Assembly: GCA_030667885.1 (NCBI GenBank)
Contig: DAOUVA010000050.1
Span: 1-13,612 of the forward strand
Source of the DNA: Phycisphaerae bacterium
GTDB lineage: Bacteria > Planctomycetota > Phycisphaerae > Sedimentisphaerales > Anaerobacaceae
Length of the DNA stretch: 13,612 nucleotides
Direction: 5' to 3'
This document shows positions 7,046 to 13,612 of the stretch, piece after piece. The position numbers and the translations under genes are program-made. Each line of letters begins with the position of its first letter. Position 1 is the stretch's first letter. The notes under the pieces are model-generated. The model was given only the letters and a program-made list of their open reading frames with translations, made no database searches and was not told the origin of the DNA.

Positions 7046-8028
7046 TTATGCGAAAGATAAATAATAAGGGCTTTGTGGGCCTGCCGACTTTTATTACGGA
7101 TTATATTGGTATGGCGTTGGCACTGGCCTTGCTGTTAGCCATATTCGGTCTTTCCGCTCAGAACTTTTTTACCCTCACGACTTTCAGAACAATCGCCAAT
7201 CAAATACCCGCTATAACTATCGTAGCTGTTGGGATGACATTTGTGTTAATAATTGCGGGGATAGATTTATCGGTAGGGTCGGTTATGGCTTTAGCCAGTG
7301 CGGTATTGGGTCTTTCCCTGGTCAAATTCAATTTCCCGCTCCCGGCAGCGATTGCAGTATGCCTCGTCGTGGGTATTCTTTGCGGTACGGCTAATGGTCT
7401 GGTAATAATACGATGGAAGCTGCCGGCTTTTATCGTTACGTTAGGAATGCTGGAAATAGCGCGTGGCGCCGCCTATCTTGTAACAGATTCACGAACTATA
7501 TATATCGGCGGGCCGGTGGAAGTAATCGCCGAGGTCTCAATTCTTGGCCTTTCTCTTCCATTTATCATAGCCGTTGCGATTGTTGTTGCCGGGCAGTTGG
7601 TTCTTTCACGTACCGTTTTCGGGCGCTATCTCGTAGCCATTGGCACAAACGAAGAGGCGGTGCGATTGTCCGGAATCGATCCGCGCGGGCTTAAACTTGC
7701 GGTCTTCGCATTGTGCGGTTTTCTGACATCTATAGCGGCGGTGATACACACGGCGCGGCTTTCCTCAGCCAATCCCAACGCCGGTTATGGCTTGGAGCTT
7801 CAGGCCATTGCGGCAGTGGTCATTGGGGGCACAAGTTTGATGGGCGGTCGCGGCTCGGTGGTAAGTTCCTTCTTCGGCGTACTTATCATTGCGGTTTTAG
7901 GTACGGGCCTGGCCCAGATTGGAGCACAGGAATCGACTAAAAGGCTTATCACAGGATGCGTTATAGTAGCGGCTGTTATTCTGGATCACTACCGCCATCG
8001 TATTCGCAACCATCAGACAGGAGCGTAA
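7042..8028 (+). CDS. rbsC: Sugar ABC transporter permease (RbsC-like)
   Basis: The 328-residue inner-membrane protein is a BPD_transp_2 permease with many hydrophobic helices, beginning near residue 20. Family landmarks are GIDLSVGSVMAL (73-84), the cytoplasmic ATPase-coupling loop GRYLVAIGTNEEAVRLSGI (194-212) and AAVVIGGTSLMGGRGS (257-272). One permease gene is enough, since such transporters use a homodimer. The start overlaps the ATPase stop by four bases (ATGA); ATG 7048 is an equally possible start two codons later. It is the last gene of the operon. The 195-base gap that follows has a long T-run but no strong terminator hairpin. No rbsD or base permease follows. Confidence 0.94.
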   Translation: MIMRKINNKGFVGLPTFITDYIGMALALALLLAIFGLSAQNFFTLTTFRTIANQIPAITIVAVGMTFVLIIAGIDLSVGSVMALASAVLGLSLVKFNFPLPAAIAVCLVVGILCGTANGLVIIRWKLPAFIVTLGMLEIARGAAYLVTDSRTIYIGGPVEVIAEVSILGLSLPFIIAVAIVVAGQLVLSRTVFGRYLVAIGTNEEAVRLSGIDPRGLKLAVFALCGFLTSIAAVIHTARLSSANPNAGYGLELQAIAAVVIGGTSLMGGRGSVVSSFFGVLIIAVLGTGLAQIGAQESTKRLITGCVIVAAVILDHYRHRIRNHQTGA

Positions 8029-8122
8029 TCTGTGTATTTTGGAGGGTAGTCCTGCGATTTTGTTTAGCAGAAAACGAAACAATAAAGTCTTTTTTTAGCC
8101 GTATTTTGTCGTTTTTTACATT

Positions 8123-8170
8123 ATATTCGATATCCAGGTAAGAGTTTACTTGACAAATTGTGTCGAATAT
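8123..8170. repeat. Inverted repeat across the FHA gene promoter
   Basis: ATATTCGA (8123-8130) and TCGAATAT (8163-8170) are exact inverse copies 32 bases apart. The second arm lies inside the promoter spacer between -35 and -10, and the first lies upstream of the -35. A looping or dimeric regulator could use such a pair, but 8-base AT-rich arms can also arise by chance. Confidence 0.35.
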
Positions 8171-8177
8171 GGATAAT
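8150..8177 (+). promoter_or_regulatory. Promoter of the FHA-GAF gene
   Basis: A perfect TTGACA (8150-8155) is followed after 16 bases by GATAAT (8172-8177, 5 of 6 matches). Transcription would start near 8184, about 40 bases before the ATG at 8224, so the FHA gene is probably a separate unit from the transporter operon. Confidence 0.7.
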
Positions 8178-8223
8178 AGGAAGCAAGAGGTAAGTTCATA
8201 TTTAAATATATGGAGAGAATACG

Positions 8224-9108
8224 ATGCGTGTGCTTGTAAAACAAAGCGACGGCGCCGCCAAAGAATTCCAGTTCACAGAAGGCCCTATTTCTATTGGCAG
8301 GGGAGCTGATAACCGAGTTTTTCTGCCAGATAAAGGCGTCTCAAGAGAGCATGCCGTAATACGTGATGCCGGTGGTGGAAAATGGATAATTGAAGACTTA
8401 GGCTCGTCGAACAAAACATATCTGAACAATAAGGAAATTCACAAGGCTGAAATCAAACACGGCGATTATTTGCGTATAACCGATTTTACCTTGGAAATCA
8501 TTCTTGAAGAACAAGCCCGTGCTGAGCAGCCAATTAATTCGGAGGAGACACTTCTTCACGTTTCCGCGGCCCTGACCACACCCAAGCACGAAACTGTAGT
8601 AAGAAGACCGGACGCCCAACACGCGCCTGCTATGAGATTAGCGGCCAGAAGATTGTCGGATTTTTCGAAGGCAACCGATATTATATTTGAAGCCGGCAGT
8701 CTCGATGAGATGTTATTGACCTTGTTGGATGTTACGTTGGAACAGTTCAGTGCATATCATGTTTGGTGTGCTTTGAGAAAGCAGCCTACCGGCCCGATGA
8801 CTTGTCACGGGGGCAAAAGAAGAGACGGAACACCTGTTCAGCTTGGCGAATTACAGCTCAGCGATAAAATAACTCAGGCGGTTGAAAAGGGGCAGTTTGT
8901 TGTAATGCCGAGTGTATCAGCTCAAATGGAGAAAAAGGACAAAATACGCTCGGCAATGGTTGCGGCGATTATGCGTCCGGCCGGTTGTTTCGGAGTGCTC
9001 TATGTTGACAATGCTATGATACATGAGCATTACAGTCTCAGCGATTTGGACTATCTGATGCTGATTGCAATGCATACAGCCGCTATACTGAAAAGGTTCA
9101 TGGATTAG
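8224..9108 (+). CDS. FHA-GAF domain signalling protein
   Basis: The protein has 294 residues and is probably cytoplasmic, with no signal or membrane segment. Residues about 1-95 are a forkhead-associated domain, which binds phosphothreonine peptides. The conserved residues are present: SIGRG (23-27), SREH (40-43), and LGSSNKTYLN (59-68) with the Asn and Thr that contact the phosphopeptide. A polar linker (about 98-140) follows, then a GAF-like domain (about 150-294: TDIIFEAGSLDEMLLTLLDV through FGVLYVDN to the final helix). No kinase, GGDEF, helix-turn-helix or phosphatase output domain is present, so it likely acts by binding a phosphorylated partner, perhaps a Ser/Thr kinase substrate, and modulating it through the GAF ligand. 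The ATG is preceded by GGAGAG. Its partner and ligand cannot be read from the window. The domain calls are strong for FHA and good for GAF. Confidence 0.9.
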   Translation: MRVLVKQSDGAAKEFQFTEGPISIGRGADNRVFLPDKGVSREHAVIRDAGGGKWIIEDLGSSNKTYLNNKEIHKAEIKHGDYLRITDFTLEIILEEQARAEQPINSEETLLHVSAALTTPKHETVVRRPDAQHAPAMRLAARRLSDFSKATDIIFEAGSLDEMLLTLLDVTLEQFSAYHVWCALRKQPTGPMTCHGGKRRDGTPVQLGELQLSDKITQAVEKGQFVVMPSVSAQMEKKDKIRSAMVAAIMRPAGCFGVLYVDNAMIHEHYSLSDLDYLMLIAMHTAAILKRFMD

Positions 9109-9378
9109 CAACTTGGCCGGGCAAATATAACGGTCTATTTTTCACTCAGCGAAGCATCCAGACCAATTCTGAAGATATTAGCTGTTCCGAAATGTGTATC
9201 TGCATATCCATCTTATCCCACACGAATGGGTATAATAACGTGCGTTCTAAGAAAGGTCTCGAAATAGTTGATATAGTTTCGCAGGCGCGAATTTCCTTGC
9301 ATTTGAAGGATATTTGCTTTATTCTTAGCTTTTAAATAAAAAGCAGGGTGACAACAATAAGTATAGGAGAAATCACAG
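9109..9378. other. Gap between the FHA gene and the Tat isomerase gene
   Basis: This 270-base gap holds no convincing gene. A perfect TATAAT occurs at 9231-9236 without a matching -35, and a weak TTGCAT/TATTCT pair with 17-base spacing lies at 9297-9325. A short AT hairpin, GCTTTT/AAAAGC, lies near 9328-9344, just before the ribosome site AGGAGA. Any promoter for 9379-11679 should lie here, but none stands out. Confidence 0.4.
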
Positions 9379-10236
9379 ATGACAAAAAAACAACAAACCA
9401 GAAGACAATTTATTAAGATAGCGTCAATAGGTGCCGCGGCTTCGCTAACCGGTGCAAGCAGCTCTCTGGGGCAGGTTCGTGGTTCAACGCCGAGACAAGC
9501 AGATAAACCGCTCTTTGAGTTGGGCCTGGCTTCATATACATTAAGAAAATTTGACCTGGATGATACACTGACCATGACCAAGCGAGTGGGTTTGAAATAT
9601 GTGTGTTTGAAGGACTTTCATTTACCAATGGACAGCACGCCGGCTCAAATCAGCGCCGCTGTGGCAAAAGTCAAAGAAGCCGGACTGGTACTCTACGGTG
9701 GCGGAGTAATATATATGAGAAACCAGGAACAGGTGCATCAGGCTTTTGATTATGCCAAAGCTGCCGGTATGAAGGTTATTGTTGGGGTTCCAATACCTGA
9801 ATTACTGCCGTTGGTTGATAAGAAGGTTAAGGAATATAATATTAAGGTGGCCATTCACAATCATGGACCGGGTGATAAAGTTTATCCGACACCTGCCAGT
9901 GTCTATGAAAGAGTAAAAGATTTGGATAAACGGATTGGGCTTTGCAATGACATCGGACATACAAAACGAATAGGTTCGGACCCGGCGGTTTCAGCCAGGA
10001 AGTTTGCAGATCGATTACTGGATGTCCATATAAAGGATGTTTCAGAGGCTACGGCAAAAGGGCATGGAGTAGAAATCGGACGGGGAGTGATAGACATTCC
10101 GAAGTTCTTAAAGATGCTGGTAAAAATCAAATATTCCGGTATCGTCTCCTTTGAGTACGAAAAAGACGCCGACGATCCAATGGCAGGGCTGGCCGAGTCG
10201 GTTGGCTATATCAGAGGGGTGCTGGCGGCTATCTGA
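9379..10236 (+). CDS. Tat-exported sugar phosphate isomerase/epimerase-like protein (xylose isomerase-like TIM barrel)
   Basis: The 285-residue protein begins with a twin-arginine signal: TRRQFIKIA at 7-15, then an Ala-rich hydrophobic stretch to about residue 30. It is therefore likely folded in the cytoplasm and exported to the periplasm. The body is an AP_endonuc_2/xylose isomerase-like TIM barrel with probable metal ligands in AIHNHG (158-163), CNDIGH (189-194, Asp191), VHIKD (216-220, His217) and SFEYE (257-261, Glu259). The first ligand position is His-Asn-His rather than the Glu seen in many epimerases. The start has AGGAGA nine bases upstream. The substrate is unknown; relatives act on keto-sugars, inositols or sugar acids, and many are uncharacterised. 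The glycosyltransferase gene follows after 57 bases on the same strand. Family confidence is high, function low. Confidence 0.88.
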   Translation: MTKKQQTRRQFIKIASIGAAASLTGASSSLGQVRGSTPRQADKPLFELGLASYTLRKFDLDDTLTMTKRVGLKYVCLKDFHLPMDSTPAQISAAVAKVKEAGLVLYGGGVIYMRNQEQVHQAFDYAKAAGMKVIVGVPIPELLPLVDKKVKEYNIKVAIHNHGPGDKVYPTPASVYERVKDLDKRIGLCNDIGHTKRIGSDPAVSARKFADRLLDVHIKDVSEATAKGHGVEIGRGVIDIPKFLKMLVKIKYSGIVSFEYEKDADDPMAGLAESVGYIRGVLAAI

Positions 10237-10293
10237 CAACAAGCCATTCATTCTCAAGACAGGTGATGTTTACATTACGAAGGTGATTAGGTT

Positions 10294-11679
10294 ATGCCGT
10301 ATAACATCAGGATTGTAAGTACGTATCCACCGCGAAGGTGTGGTATCGGGACTTTTTCCCGCAGTTTAGCCAGTGCGTTGTCACATTTCACGGCCGAAGT
10401 TGGCTACATAAGAATAGCGGCGATCGACAATCGTGATGGACCTTATGATATTCCAGTTGACCTTATTATCGACCAGCATAATCCAAAGTCGTGGTCCAAT
10501 ACCATCAACCACATCTATGCGCGTTCGAAGGAGAGCATTACTCCCACGGTCGTCGTATTACAGCACGAATACGGCCTCGACCCTGATGATGATGGAAATG
10601 CAGGTTGTGGGACTAATTTTATTGATATGGCAAAGGCTTTTGGTGAACGCGGACTCATAACTCTTGTGTATTTGCATACTGTCCTTGATGAGCCGAATGA
10701 CCACCAGCGAGATGTGTTACAAAAATTGGCACAGTACAGTGATGGGCTTATTGTTACGACAGAGAGCGCAATTTCCATACTCGAATCGCCCATCTATGGA
10801 ATTGACCACTCCAAACTCACCCATATCGATCACGGCATCAGGATGCACCATCCTTCACAGTTCGATAGATTGGCAATAAAAAAGGAATTTGGTTTGGAAA
10901 ACCACTTTCTTGCCACGACATTAGGACTTCAGTCTCCCGGTAAGGGTTTGCAGTACAGTATTCCTGCTTATGGCAGGTTCGTCAACGAGTCATGTACAAC
11001 CGAGCAAAGAAAAAGGGCGGTTTATCTGATCGTAGGCCAGTGTCACCCTGAATTTATCAGGGCCGATGGAGGGACGCCGTATAGTGAGTATCAGGCGATG
11101 TTGAATGAGGCACTCGATGATGCCAGGGTGAAATGGTGCAAGGTCAAAGAGCTTAATGGTGTTGATTTTAATGAATACGACATTGTATTTTACGATACAT
11201 TTATGAACGAAAGCGGGTTGCTCAAGTTATACGGAGCCACGAATGTGATGCTGTTGCCATATTTGAATATGCAGCAGATATCAAGCGGAATATTGGCTGA
11301 TGTACTTGGTTCCGGGAGAATCGCGATCTCCACGAAATTCAGATACGCGGTTGAGCTTATCCACTCAAACAAAGCCTGTCCGGAAGGTGCGATCATTGGG
11401 CGATATGCCCGGGGTATCCTGGTGGATCCCGGAGATGCATCGGTCGAACAAATTGCCCAGGGCCTTGACTATCTGGTTTTTAATAAGCATAAAAGGCTTC
11501 GGATGGAAAAGCAGGCCCACCAGAGAGGTTACCAAATGAGATGGAGCAACAGTGCCTGGGCATTGTTGCAGTACGTTGATTTTGTCCAGGAGCAGAAGGA
11601 AATAGTCACTGGTAGGGGGGTGAAGTTCACCAGGGAAAAACCCTCTGTTCTGGAGATAAAGAAACGCCGAACCAGTTGA
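10294..11679 (+). CDS. GT4-type glycosyltransferase
   Basis: The 461-residue protein is probably cytoplasmic, with a two-domain GT-B fold. The N-terminal half has STYPPRRCGIGTFS (9-22), a Gly-rich acceptor-side loop, and LQHEYG (89-94), both typical of one GT4 subgroup. Next come TTES (155-158) and IDHGIR (178-183), where relatives usually have a Pro-His-Gly turn. The C-terminal half starts with LGLQSPGKG (210-218), where relatives have a similar Gly-Lys loop. It contains QQISSGILADVLGSGRIAIST (327-347), the nucleotide-sugar-binding region. Donor and acceptor are unknown. Relatives of this subgroup often sit beside mannoside phosphorylase or mannosidase genes, from general knowledge, but none is present here. 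The start is preceded by AAGGTG. The stop lies in the loop of the terminator hairpin. The C-terminal tail (440-461) is basic. Confidence 0.85.
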   Translation: MPYNIRIVSTYPPRRCGIGTFSRSLASALSHFTAEVGYIRIAAIDNRDGPYDIPVDLIIDQHNPKSWSNTINHIYARSKESITPTVVVLQHEYGLDPDDDGNAGCGTNFIDMAKAFGERGLITLVYLHTVLDEPNDHQRDVLQKLAQYSDGLIVTTESAISILESPIYGIDHSKLTHIDHGIRMHHPSQFDRLAIKKEFGLENHFLATTLGLQSPGKGLQYSIPAYGRFVNESCTTEQRKRAVYLIVGQCHPEFIRADGGTPYSEYQAMLNEALDDARVKWCKVKELNGVDFNEYDIVFYDTFMNESGLLKLYGATNVMLLPYLNMQQISSGILADVLGSGRIAISTKFRYAVELIHSNKACPEGAIIGRYARGILVDPGDASVEQIAQGLDYLVFNKHKRLRMEKQAHQRGYQMRWSNSAWALLQYVDFVQEQKEIVTGRGVKFTREKPSVLEIKKRRTS

Positions 11680-11693
11680 GGGATTCGGCGTTT
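11662..11693. terminator. Bidirectional intrinsic terminator overlapping the glycosyltransferase stop
   Basis: AAACGCCGAA (11662-11671) and TTCGGCGTTT (11684-11693) form a perfect 10-base stem with a 12-base loop. The 3' arm runs into TTTT on the plus strand. Read on the minus strand, the stem is followed by TTTCTTTATC, so it may also end the converging oxidoreductase transcript. The last codons and the TGA of the glycosyltransferase are part of the hairpin. Confidence 0.8.
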
Positions 11694-11723
11694 TGCGTCT
11701 TGGCTATACTATGCACATTGTGA

Positions 11724-12764
11724 TCAGGTCAGTTTGATGAGCTTCTGCTCTTTGGCAGACTTATATATTGCCAAAATCACTTCCACTGCCTTACGTGCTT
11801 CACGTCCATCGATCCAGAAGTCCTCACCGCTTTCCAGCGATTCGATAAATGCCTGGAAATTACGCGTATGATTCTCGTATGAGATGGCTGCCGGGTCGGA
11901 GACGCCGCCGCCGCCTTCGATTTCGCCGAATTTCTTTCGGATTTGCTCGTCTTCTGGTTTTTCGTCGACAAATTGCCAATGCGTAATGCTGTTTTCAACA
12001 TTTATAACAGTGCCTTTTGTACCGGTAATTTCAAAACGCCGGAATTGTCCCGGGTGTGAGGCCGTTGTTCCGTAGATAACTCCCAATGCTCCGGTAGTGT
12101 ATCGCACCACAGCGGTGGCGGTATCTTCTGTTTCAATCTGAGGATGCCCCAGTTTGGACGTGAATGCCTGCAAAGATTCGATTCGAGGCATTATATCGCA
12201 AAGCATATCAACCATATGAATGGACTGGTTCATCAGCGCTCCGCCGCCGTCAAGTTTCCATGTGCCGTGCCATGAGTCTTTGTAATACTCGTCGGTGCGC
12301 CACCAGGGAACATATACACTGGCGTAAGTAATCACGCCGAAGCGTCCGGAGTTTATGGCTTCCCTCAGAGGTACCATCATATCGTTAAATCGATACGGAA
12401 ATATGCCGCCCAAACGCGTACCGCTTTTTTCGTGGGCCTCTATCATAGAGTCGATTCGCTCTAAGGTAATTTCCATGGGCTTTTCACATAATACGTGTTT
12501 TCCTGCTTCGGCTGCGGCGACGGTCGGCTCCATATGAAATCCGCTCGGCGTGGCGATAGTAACGATATCTATCTGGTCGCTCTTAAGCATATCTTCGTAA
12601 CCGTCAAAGGCCTGAACGTTGAATTTGTCCGCAAGGCTTTTAGCTCTTTCCGGTACCTTATCACAACAGCCGATTAGCTTTGCATTCGGAATATCACCAA
12701 TGGCTCTTGCGTGAAAATCAGCGATTAGTCCGGCACCAACGATTCCAAAATTCCAGGTTTTCAT
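11724..12764 (-). CDS. Gfo/Idh/MocA-family NAD(P)-dependent oxidoreductase
   Basis: The 346-residue cytoplasmic protein has an N-terminal Rossmann fold with GIVGAGLIADFHARAI (7-22), the cofactor-end Asp in CCD (33-35), ATPSGFH (71-77) and the hallmark CEKP (93-96) with Lys95. The C-terminal substrate domain has WHGTWKLDGGGALMNQSIHM (165-184), in which His183 is the usual catalytic His. The family oxidises or reduces a hydroxyl of sugars, inositols and related compounds; the exact substrate is not readable. No Tat or Sec signal is present, unlike many planctomycete relatives. The start has an AAGGAAA site about nine bases upstream. The gene lies 25 bases after the isomerase gene on the same strand, so they probably form an operon that converts a sugar by oxidation and isomerisation. 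Confidence 0.93.
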   Translation of the reverse strand: MKTWNFGIVGAGLIADFHARAIGDIPNAKLIGCCDKVPERAKSLADKFNVQAFDGYEDMLKSDQIDIVTIATPSGFHMEPTVAAAEAGKHVLCEKPMEITLERIDSMIEAHEKSGTRLGGIFPYRFNDMMVPLREAINSGRFGVITYASVYVPWWRTDEYYKDSWHGTWKLDGGGALMNQSIHMVDMLCDIMPRIESLQAFTSKLGHPQIETEDTATAVVRYTTGALGVIYGTTASHPGQFRRFEITGTKGTVINVENSITHWQFVDEKPEDEQIRKKFGEIEGGGGVSDPAAISYENHTRNFQAFIESLESGEDFWIDGREARKAVEVILAIYKSAKEQKLIKLT

Positions 12765-12789
12765 CTATATTTTCCTTTCCGTCAAAAAA

Positions 12790-13612
12790 TTAATCACAAG
12801 CCAGTCCAACCTCGGCTGAAAGCTCTCTAACGGCGGCGATGGCCCTTGAAAAAAGCTCGGGACCTGTCGAGCCTCCGAACTGTCCGCCGGATTGCAAGTG
12901 CGGCTCCATCGTAAGACAGTCATCGTAGTTCATAGCCGCAAGCTCGGCAAGCAGCTCTTTGATTTGTCCGTCGCCTTCGCCCGGTATACTGCCAACGTCT
13001 TTTGCGCCCAGCTTCCAGTCTTTGATGTGAATATGGACAACATAAGGCTTCATAATTGGCCAGCAGCTTTCGACATTATCTAATTTCTTTTCTCCCCATA
13101 CGAAATTAGCCGGGTCATATACCAGCCGAAGTTTCGGTGAATTGATTGTCTTCACAATATCAACGCAGTTCTCTGCCGTGTGGCCGTAAATATGGGCTTC
13201 ATTTTCATGCACCATTGTAACGTTGACATCACTCAGCACCTCAACCTTGGCGGCCATTCGTTCCATAACCTGGTCGCGATAATCATCGATATCTTTGCCT
13301 TCCGGAGCATAGTAGCTGAACATTCGTATGAATGGAGTTTCAAGGAGCATGGCCAACTCCACTGCGTGCTTAAATTTGTCCAGGTGCGGCTCGAAAGGTT
13401 CGTCGAGTTTTACCTTGCCTATGGGCGAACCGATGGCGCTAACTTTCAGGCCGTGGTCCTGTATCATATTTTTTACTTCATTCAGCTCGTATTTTGTCAG
13501 GTCCATTAGGTTTTTCTTATCGACAAAACGAGGTTCGATATAACCTACATGTTCTCCGGCCAGGTATTTGACCTGCTCTAAAAAGCTGTCGGTTACTTCA
13601 TCCGCGAATGCA
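12790..13612 (-). CDS. Sugar phosphate isomerase/epimerase, xylose isomerase-like TIM barrel (partial, start off window)
   Basis: The minus-strand frame is open from the right edge to a TAA at 12790-12792, giving 273 visible residues. The ATG at 13506 is internal: upstream of it, in frame, are AFADEVTDSFLEQVKYLAG and GYIEPRFVDKKNL, the normal first strand and helix of this family, so only a few N-terminal residues are missing. Motifs are AIGSPIGK (59-66), the metal Glu136 in MVHENEAH, Asp166 in VYDPANF, His195 in HIHIKDWK and Glu236 in TMEPH, a full set of divalent-metal ligands. SIPGEGDG (208-215) is a typical late loop. The visible part has no export signal. It is transcribed ahead of the Gfo/Idh/MocA gene. 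The substrate is unknown; keto-sugar epimerisation or lyase-type chemistry are both possible in this family. Confidence 0.92.
   Translation of the reverse strand, partial: AFADEVTDSFLEQVKYLAGEHVGYIEPRFVDKKNLMDLTKYELNEVKNMIQDHGLKVSAIGSPIGKVKLDEPFEPHLDKFKHAVELAMLLETPFIRMFSYYAPEGKDIDDYRDQVMERMAAKVEVLSDVNVTMVHENEAHIYGHTAENCVDIVKTINSPKLRLVYDPANFVWGEKKLDNVESCWPIMKPYVVHIHIKDWKLGAKDVGSIPGEGDGQIKELLAELAAMNYDDCLTMEPHLQSGGQFGGSTGPELFSRAIAAVRELSAEVGLACD

Noticed and set aside
8071..8118. AAAACGA/TCGTTTT followed by a T-run after the permease gene.
   Set aside because: The stem is 7 bases with a 31-base loop and is AT-rich. It is too weak to call an intrinsic terminator, although the operon probably ends about here.
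9192..9335. A 47-codon plus-strand ORF in the gap before the Tat isomerase gene, open even further upstream.
   Set aside because: It has no ribosome site and no recognisable motif, and its composition does not look protein-like. AT-rich intergenic DNA can stay open by chance.
1..13612. CRISPR arrays, insertion sequences, tRNA or rRNA genes and toxin-antitoxin or defence modules.
   Set aside because: I saw no regularly spaced repeats, transposase or integrase motifs, RNA gene signatures or defence-type domains. All sizeable genes are accounted for by metabolic, transport or signalling families.

Overview
The window is bacterial, gene-dense and chromosomal, with no mobile elements, tRNA, rRNA or CRISPR. 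The gene set is a winged-helix response regulator, lipoprotein-anchored and Tat-exported sugar enzymes, an FHA protein, Gfo/Idh/MocA oxidoreductases and xylose-isomerase-like TIM barrels. This mix, with moderate GC, is typical of Planctomycetota and perhaps of a Phycisphaerae-type lineage. That placement is an inference from gene content and was not tested by any search.

Layout. At 1-329 is the C-terminal end of an OmpR/PhoB-type response regulator that continues off the left edge. On the minus strand follow hisA (391-1107) and a TIGR01777/YfcH-like NAD(P)-binding epimerase (1298-2224), each apparently with its own promoter. From a near-consensus promoter at 2414-2441 a five-gene plus-strand operon runs to 8028: lipoprotein nucleoside hydrolase, ribokinase, ribose-type binding lipoprotein, RbsA-type double ATPase and RbsC-type permease. 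A second strong promoter (8150-8177) leads to an FHA-GAF signalling protein. Next come a Tat-exported sugar isomerase-like protein (9379-10236) and a GT4-type glycosyltransferase (10294-11679), closed by a hairpin that looks like a bidirectional terminator. Converging on it from the right edge is a minus-strand pair: a cytoplasmic TIM-barrel sugar isomerase/epimerase (cut by the window edge) and a Gfo/Idh/MocA dehydrogenase.

The most coherent system is 2414-8028. It reads as a complete nucleoside-sugar scavenging route: nucleosides are hydrolysed outside the cytoplasm by an anchored hydrolase, the released ribose is captured and imported by a dedicated ABC transporter, and ribokinase makes ribose-5-phosphate. 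The binding protein keeps most of the ribose-contacting residues of E. coli RbsB, with two changes. Three of the four downstream genes overlap the gene before them.

The main oddity is the ribokinase start. The conserved N-terminal strand and substrate-binding Asn lie upstream of the first in-frame ATG, and the only suitable start there is an ATT codon behind a GAGGG ribosome site. That site sits inside a three-codon mini-ORF next to a hairpin. Either this is a rare, possibly regulated AUU start or there is a one-base indel. Two gene calls based on the first or last ATG would also be wrong: the hydrolase and the epimerase are shorter than their longest ORFs, and the last gene is longer than its first visible ATG suggests.
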